From the NCBI GenBank assembly GCA_022225965.2, contig JAKJXP020000018.1, positions 494,527-558,526 on the forward strand: a stretch of DNA of 64,000 bases, in the 5' to 3' direction. Below the pieces are notes generated by a model. It was given only the letters and a program-made list of their open reading frames with translations. It was not told the DNA's origin and ran no database searches. Origin of the DNA: Diatrype stigma (lineage: Eukaryota > Ascomycota > Sordariomycetes > Xylariales > Diatrypaceae). Positions 60,764-64,000 of the stretch are shown in pieces. Both the position numbers and the translations under genes were made by a program. Within the stretch, counting starts at the first letter, position 1. The number at the start of each line of letters is the position of its first letter.

Positions 60764-63412
60764 TTTGATGGTCTGAGGATGAGGATGAAGGAGGTGAGGT
60801 TGAAAGGGAATTCCAATGGATGTAGGGTACGGTTCTGCGGGAGAAAGAAAACAGCCTTGATGAGCTTTGCCGCCGAGGGTTGGAGTCGGAAGAGGAGAAG
60901 TTTGAGGGAATTCAGGTTGTGCACAGGTTCTGGGACATCAGGTTTGGCAACTCGTCCGCATAAGCGACCGAATGGGCACCTTGCCAGATGCCAGACCCGA
61001 TATTAAAGGAACCTTGGAAGAGATATTCCGCTGGTGTTATGTACTGTACCTGTCACATCACATCCCCCCCAGCAAACCACGCTGTATAACAATCACATTG
61101 TATGTACCTCATTGTACGGTACGAAGCACATACATATATGAGGGCAGGATACGGGAAGGGGAAGGAACCATGGTACCCTAGGCAGATCAATGCTACCCCG
61201 ACCGTGTCGCCTTCCTTCATCTGGACTCTGGGATGCATCCTATGCATATAAGAGCCACCCCCTACATCGCAATAGGCACACAGATGCAATATTTGCTACA
61301 GGATCTACCCGATCTCGAAGTAACACCTGGGAAGTAGATGTTTCGAATAGCTGACGTAGTAGATTTGGTTGTACGTGCACCGCCCATATACACGGTTTCT
61401 GTTTTTGAGGCCTTGTCGCGGTTTAGTCATTAGGAGACACCAGTTCACCAATTCAATAGCGGTAGCGTTAGGCCCCGCCGCCGTGGGGAACCCCAGATTC
61501 CCTAACGTTAGCAGAATCCGGGGCCCCGGCGCTATGTCAACAGCGCTCCGTCTGATTGACGACCTAGTCCTTACATGTACCTACTTACGTGTCGTTTTTA
61601 GCGCCCTCTCCTGCTTCTACGCAACGACACAAGCTGATGCGGCTGGGTCAGGTGTACGGTGCACCCATGTAAGTATGGGTTTCAAACAATACAGAGAACA
61701 GCAGAAAGACACATACTTGCGATATCATGAATACCTACATGAAGCTTTAAAGGCACCTACGTACAGGTAGGTAGTAGCTTTATGCATATATTGATACGTA
61801 GTATGCACCTACCTGTGCTCTGGCGGTATTGTGCCCGTGGAAAAAAGGCAAGACCTCCAGTTACCTACAGTAAACGCTTGGACGGATGGGTAGGTTCACC
61901 TTCCTGATCAAGCAAGCCCCCCGCTTCAATGCAGATTGCTATATAGGTACTTAGGTACCTGCTAGTCAGGCAGGGGGCGCCGATGCCTGAACTTCGTATG
62001 CACAGCACAATTTATATGACCTCACGTGATAGGAGATTCTTCAAAAGGTTGGGAGTCTTAAGACACATTAGTTGAACATCATTTGCAGAACACAGTTCTT
62101 ATAACATATCAAGATAACCAGACATGTTTATATTTCCTAGAGACGAATAAGAGTATAAGATCTTTCCTAGAGACGAATAAGAGTATAAGATGAACTTCTT
62201 CGCCTCGCATGACCAACCACCCTACTTTGAGAGCCTGAAGATGGTATCGTATCCTTGAAGCAGCGCTTTGCGATTGAATCCACTTGTTATACCACAAAGC
62301 ATACATTATGCTACGGCTGGAAAGCACTTCAATTCAGTCCACGGAGTCAAAGCGGTGGAGTTGCTTTACAGCCTGGCCTCGCCACACGGTGCACGCCCTC
62401 AAACCGGCCATTGCTCGGCAGCAACTCGGCTTGAGGCTCGAGGCTTGAGCAGCAGATTTGGCGTCAAAATTGCTTTGGACGGGCTGCCAAGTTATATGCA
62501 ACGAAAGACCCTTCAAATATTGTGTGACTGAGTTTCACGTTGTTTCGAGATGGGTATGTTCGAAGTAAAACCCAAGGTCTCGAATACCGGGTGGATAGGA
62601 GCTATTGCTAAACTTCAAGTGTTCTGTAACTTATCTGAAAAGTTTGATAGGGCCGTAAAATTGGACTGTCAATATAGAACAAACAGTTCCATGTAATTTG
62701 ACAATACCCCTGGATAAGCGATGTTGAACACTCTTGTAGGTGTGACGTGGTTTCGATGAATACGCTCCTGGACTGGCCAGAATAAACAAAGGGGTTCGGT
62801 AAAAAGTTGCAACCATTATGGAATTACGAAACCCATATATCCTTGCCGCTTAAGCCCGAATCTCACGATGAATCACTCCCAGTAACACAGATTTAGCAGA
62901 CCATCTCTAAGGCTAGTACTATATGAGTCACTACTAGGTAGTTGGGATGGCGAGGCACAACTTTCAGCGAAACACACTTCCAGTCACTGCTTGCTTGTAT
63001 ATAAGGTCCTGTTTCCAATACCTATTGGGTGAGCTATGTATCTAGAGTGGTGTGGTCTATACACTCCTCCTTATGTTATCTGTCTTCGACACAGGCCGAA
63101 GACATACCACTGGAGTCTTGAAATACAGATATGGAAAGGGGGCCACGATAGGACATGACCCTCGCTCGATATTCCTCGATTACGGAAATATGGCCTAACA
63201 GATACTCTCAATAATCTCTAATATGAGCTAAATATCAAGTCTGCTGCTCGACCTGCTCAAATACCGCGTCCGAACGGGGGGGGGGGGGGAATGCAAGTCG
63301 CCTTACCACACCAGCTGCCACACGAGAGAAAGTCGACACCACGACCCGATTATCAATTACAGCCCGCGGTATCCACCGGCATACCTACCTACCCGTGCAA
63401 AAACCCCCTCAC
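60764..63412. other. Intergenic region, about 2.6 kb
   Basis: Promoter side of ATP9, then DNA without a supported gene. Seen: a GC-rich hairpin-like stretch at 61465-61498, TACCTA/TAGGTA motifs at 61760-61960, a perfect 30-bp tandem duplication at 62133-62192, and a run of 14 G at 63276-63289. Confidence 0.5.
62133..62192. repeat. Perfect 30-bp tandem duplication
   Basis: Two consecutive copies of a 30-base unit starting TTTCCTAGAGACG, identical except at the last base. No role is evident. Confidence 0.9.
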
Positions 63413-63829
63413 TTAAACCGCACGTGTCCCCGCAGCCCACCCCGGCAGCACGCCCACACCACCGCCATCGACGCGCGCCCGCGCCCCGCAAGCCGGGTCC
63501 GCGGCCCAGCGATCCCTCTGCCTCGTGACCTCCACGACCAGCTCCCAGCCGTCCGGGCGGTCCGCCGGGTCGCGGGCGGCCGCCCACGCCACGCTGCGCG
63601 TCAGGTATGGCGAATAATAGGCGGGACCTGAGGCGCCGCTGTGGATGTGGGAGATGTCGAGGACGGGCCGCTTGGCGGCGCGGCCGACCGCGCGCCGGCT
63701 CCGGAGCGGCCGGCAGTTCCGGTCCAGGTGCGCCAGGTCGTCGCGCGAGCACAGGCAGTACACGATGCATGCGAGGGCCCAGACGTCGCTGCGGCCGGTG
63801 TGCGGGCTCGCCTGGTTGATTACATGCAT
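63413..63829 (-). CDS. Protein kinase-like C-terminal fragment
   Basis: The frame from 63829 (more likely from a splice acceptor, exon start 63811) to a stop at 63413 reads SDVWALACIVYCLCSRD, which fits kinase subdomain IX (D-x-W-x-x-G-C/A), and later YLTRSVAWAAARDPADRP, which fits the subdomain XI end with its Arg. About 50 residues after that are low-complexity. Earlier kinase parts (ATP-binding loop, catalytic HRD, DFG) would lie to the right, where the window ends in a 48-A tract and low-complexity sequence. The insertion between the two motifs is Arg-rich and unusual. NEK-like or other Ser/Thr kinase identity cannot be decided. It may be a real gene cut by the contig end or a decayed copy. 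Confidence 0.45.
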   Translation of the reverse strand: MHVINQASPHTGRSDVWALACIVYCLCSRDDLAHLDRNCRPLRSRRAVGRAAKRPVLDISHIHSGASGPAYYSPYLTRSVAWAAARDPADRPDGWELVVEVTRQRDRWAADPACGARARVDGGGVGVLPGWAAGTRAV

Positions 63830-63913
63830 CGGAAAACTGGAGTCAGCGATTGAATGGGCTGCTTTCTACGAGGAACACCACCGGAGCCTGAAGGCAATGA
63901 TGCTACGGAGGGT

Positions 63914-63917
<4 letters not shown>

Positions 63918-63965
<48 letters not shown>
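63918..63965. repeat. Homopolymer A tract (48 A) near the window end
   Basis: 48 adenines followed by A- and G-runs to the last base. Such ends are common where an assembly stops at low-complexity sequence, so base accuracy here may be poor. Confidence 0.85.
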
Positions 63966-63967
<2 letters not shown>

Positions 63968-64000
63968 AGGAAAAAAAGGGGGGTACGTAATACTGGGGGG

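Noticed and set aside
61369..61770. Plus-strand open frame of 133 codons
   Set aside because: Spans the GC-rich hairpin stretch and TAGGTA-rich DNA; composition not coding-like.

Overview
The window looks like nuclear DNA of a filamentous ascomycete (Pezizomycotina, most likely a Sordariomycete). The genes carry short introns (about 50-190 bp) with GTRAGT-type donors and CTRAC-like branch points. The mitochondrial ATP synthase proteolipid is nuclear-encoded. One AT-rich block shows the C-to-T damage pattern of repeat-induced point mutation (RIP). Intergenic DNA is long and, in places, rich in TACCTA/TAGGTA motifs. No tRNA, rRNA or CRISPR was recognised.

Layout: 1-532 (-), the N-terminal part of a conserved fungal protein of unknown role, running off the left edge. 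4827-6272 (-), an IFRD-family protein. 9801-12682 (+), a five-exon FHA-domain protein with two SUMO-interaction-like motifs and a C-terminal membrane anchor. 14412-16141 (-), a sugar/H+ symporter. 16142-27197 is gene-poor except for a small two-exon cysteine-rich gene at 25233-25587 (+). 27198-28720 (+) is LST8, the WD-repeat subunit of the TOR complexes. 29855-32317 (-) is a SCY1/Cex1-type pseudokinase. 33143-34990 (-) is a secreted FAD-linked oxidase. 36856-38074 (-) is homoserine kinase, with a Gcn4/Cpc1-type site upstream.

41169-48822 is an AT-rich, RIP-inactivated Ty1/Copia retrotransposon on the minus strand, with about 183-bp degenerate LTRs. Gag, protease, reverse transcriptase and RNase H relics are readable in Copia order. 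Between RNase H and the 3' LTR lies a second, oppositely oriented decayed coding region with a Cys-motif and a Lys/Arg-rich repeat.

Right of the element: 49656-50786 (-), an NSUN-type RNA m5C methyltransferase; 51477-52538 (-), a TesB-type acyl-CoA thioesterase; 53456-53902 (+), a small acidic-tailed protein of unknown function; 54214-55908 (-), tyrosyl-DNA phosphodiesterase 1; 57075-59062 (+), an MFS transporter pseudogene stopped by two TGG-to-TAG changes; 60055-60763 (-), ATP synthase subunit 9; and 63413-63829 (-), the C-terminal end of a protein-kinase-like gene next to a 48-A tract at the window end.

The genes are mostly unrelated housekeeping functions (TOR signalling, Thr biosynthesis, RNA modification, DNA repair, respiration) mixed with transporters and one oxidase. 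No biosynthetic cluster or defence system is evident. The most unusual items are the small Cys-rich gene, the reverse-strand relic inside the Copia element, the FHA/SIM/tail-anchor protein, and the two-stop MFS pseudogene.
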